This document shows, in pieces, positions 63,421-64,000 of a stretch of DNA of 64,000 bases. Positions within the stretch are counted from its first letter, which is position 1; each line of letters begins with the position of its first letter. Position numbers and translations under genes: made by a program. The notes below the pieces were generated by a model that worked only from the letters and a program-made list of their open reading frames with translations, was not told where the DNA came from and did not search any database. Where the stretch lies: the NCBI GenBank assembly GCA_964019165.1, contig OZ025280.1, forward strand, positions 14,626,428 to 14,690,427, written 5' to 3'. Origin of the DNA: Mastigias papua. Taxonomy: Eukaryota; Cnidaria; Scyphozoa; Rhizostomeae; Mastigiidae.

Positions 63421-64000
63421 AATGCCACTTTGCTTGTCCATAAACAAACTTATTGATATATGTCTATCGGTAGTTATGCAATCACTTGTAACACCACACT
63501 TTTCCAAGTAAGTCAATCTCTTTTCAAATCCATTTTTCTCTGTGGCATTTGAGGAGCTCACCTCATTAACTTGAATAACTGTGAAGTCAACAATTTTGTG
63601 ACTTTCATTATCCATGAAAGTGTATGTGCCATATTTTGCACTATGACCAGGTCTATCACACCTTCCATCTCCACTCAAGCACACTTGTGCTGTTTCCTTC
63701 AAGTCAATAACTATAGCTTTTCTGACCATTTCCCATTGTTCAGAAATTACTGGAAACAAGTAAAACCTTTGAGTATTGTGAAATGTTTTTTCACTGATAA
63801 TCTTCAACCCTAAACATGATGCAAAATTTTGAAATGAAGTGAAAGTGTTGCCAGTGAAAAGTAATGAGCTTGATATCTAGAGATTCCCTACTGGAGTTGA
63901 TTTAATGATAGGCTGTGAGTTCCAAACAAACACATGACCTTCTATCCAGGTAGTTTTAACAGAAAGTAGACTACCAACATGATTGAATTTGGACTCCATG
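63421..64000 (-). pseudogene. DDE-like transposase, unnamed widespread invertebrate family, runs off the window
   Basis: The minus frame from the window edge reads WIEGHVFVWNSQP and TPVGNL, then a TAG near 63875, then LLFTGNTFTSFQNFASCLGL, SGDGRCDRPGHSAKYGTYTF and TTDRHISISLFM. The block GDGRxDxPGHSAKYGTYTxMD followed by QVNEV and TDRH is a hallmark of an uncharacterised transposase-like family common in invertebrates; GDGR and TDRH likely hold catalytic Asp residues. The frame is cut at its 3' side by the LINE end, which supplies the last ~20 antisense residues. Confidence 0.65.

Noticed and set aside
1..64000. Host protein-coding genes, tRNA or rRNA genes, CRISPR, bacterial operons
   Set aside because: I found none that I can support. 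All recognised coding segments belong to mobile elements, and there is no prokaryotic gene organisation.

Overview
This window looks like intergenic or accessory DNA from an invertebrate animal genome; a sponge or cnidarian would fit. The reasons are AT-rich composition, spliced genes with GT-AG introns, and a broad mix of metazoan transposon superfamilies. I see no conventional host gene that I can name. Almost every recognisable coding stretch belongs to a mobile element, and most are broken by in-frame stops or frameshifts. No rRNA, tRNA, CRISPR array or bacterial-style operon is apparent. The species is inference only.

Layout. 0.1-1.5 kb: a DDE-like transposase remnant (minus). 2.8-3.5 kb: a LINE 3' end. 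4.15-7.91 kb: a PIF/Harbinger element with ~64-bp terminal inverted repeats (TIRs), an apparently intact transposase and a frameshifted Myb-like partner. 8.8-9.4 kb and 30.7-31.3 kb: two copies of an unnamed coding repeat. 9.6-10.9 kb: Gypsy LTR/gag remnant. 11-13.2 kb: a broken gene of unknown family. 14.8-19.1 kb: a decayed BEL/Pao retrotransposon containing a 128-bp minisatellite. 20.2-23.1 kb: a HARBI1-like fragment and a second copy of the 4-8 kb Harbinger family that has lost its catalytic Glu. 24.0-25.7 kb: a spliced KDZ-like transposase. 27.8-31.3 kb: OTU-like fragment, Gypsy gag and repeats.

31.3-37.9 kb: a Copia element (plus) split by a second Copia element (minus, 267-bp LTRs, 5-bp target duplication). 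39.9-40.9 kb: P-element and GATC-rich foldback remnants. 40.9-49.7 kb: a DIRS-type tyrosine-recombinase retrotransposon carrying, near its 3' end, a well preserved Harbinger element with an intact transposase and an intact two-exon MADF-BESS gene. 49.8-56.5 kb: palindromic, Myb, P-element, Harbinger, Gypsy and Penelope-like remnants. 57.2-59.5 kb: one long reading frame joining a Myb/SANT-like DNA-binding domain to a Tigger/pogo DDE domain, flanked on the left by a Myb-element end and on the right by a Tigger-like end. 60.3-61.1 kb: a Myb-only relative of that element. 61.1-62.5 kb: inverted DIRS-like fragments. 62.6-63.4 kb: a second LINE 3' end inserted into a DDE-like transposase that runs off the window.

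The organising theme is nesting: Copia in Copia, Harbinger in DIRS, a foldback in an intron, a foldback in a P element, a LINE in a transposase gene. Several short elements share a near-common outer motif (AGCCC-TGTTYACAC-like) followed by family-specific short palindromic subterminal repeats. The strongest candidate for something undescribed is the Myb/SANT-Tigger fusion at 57.5-59.2 kb.
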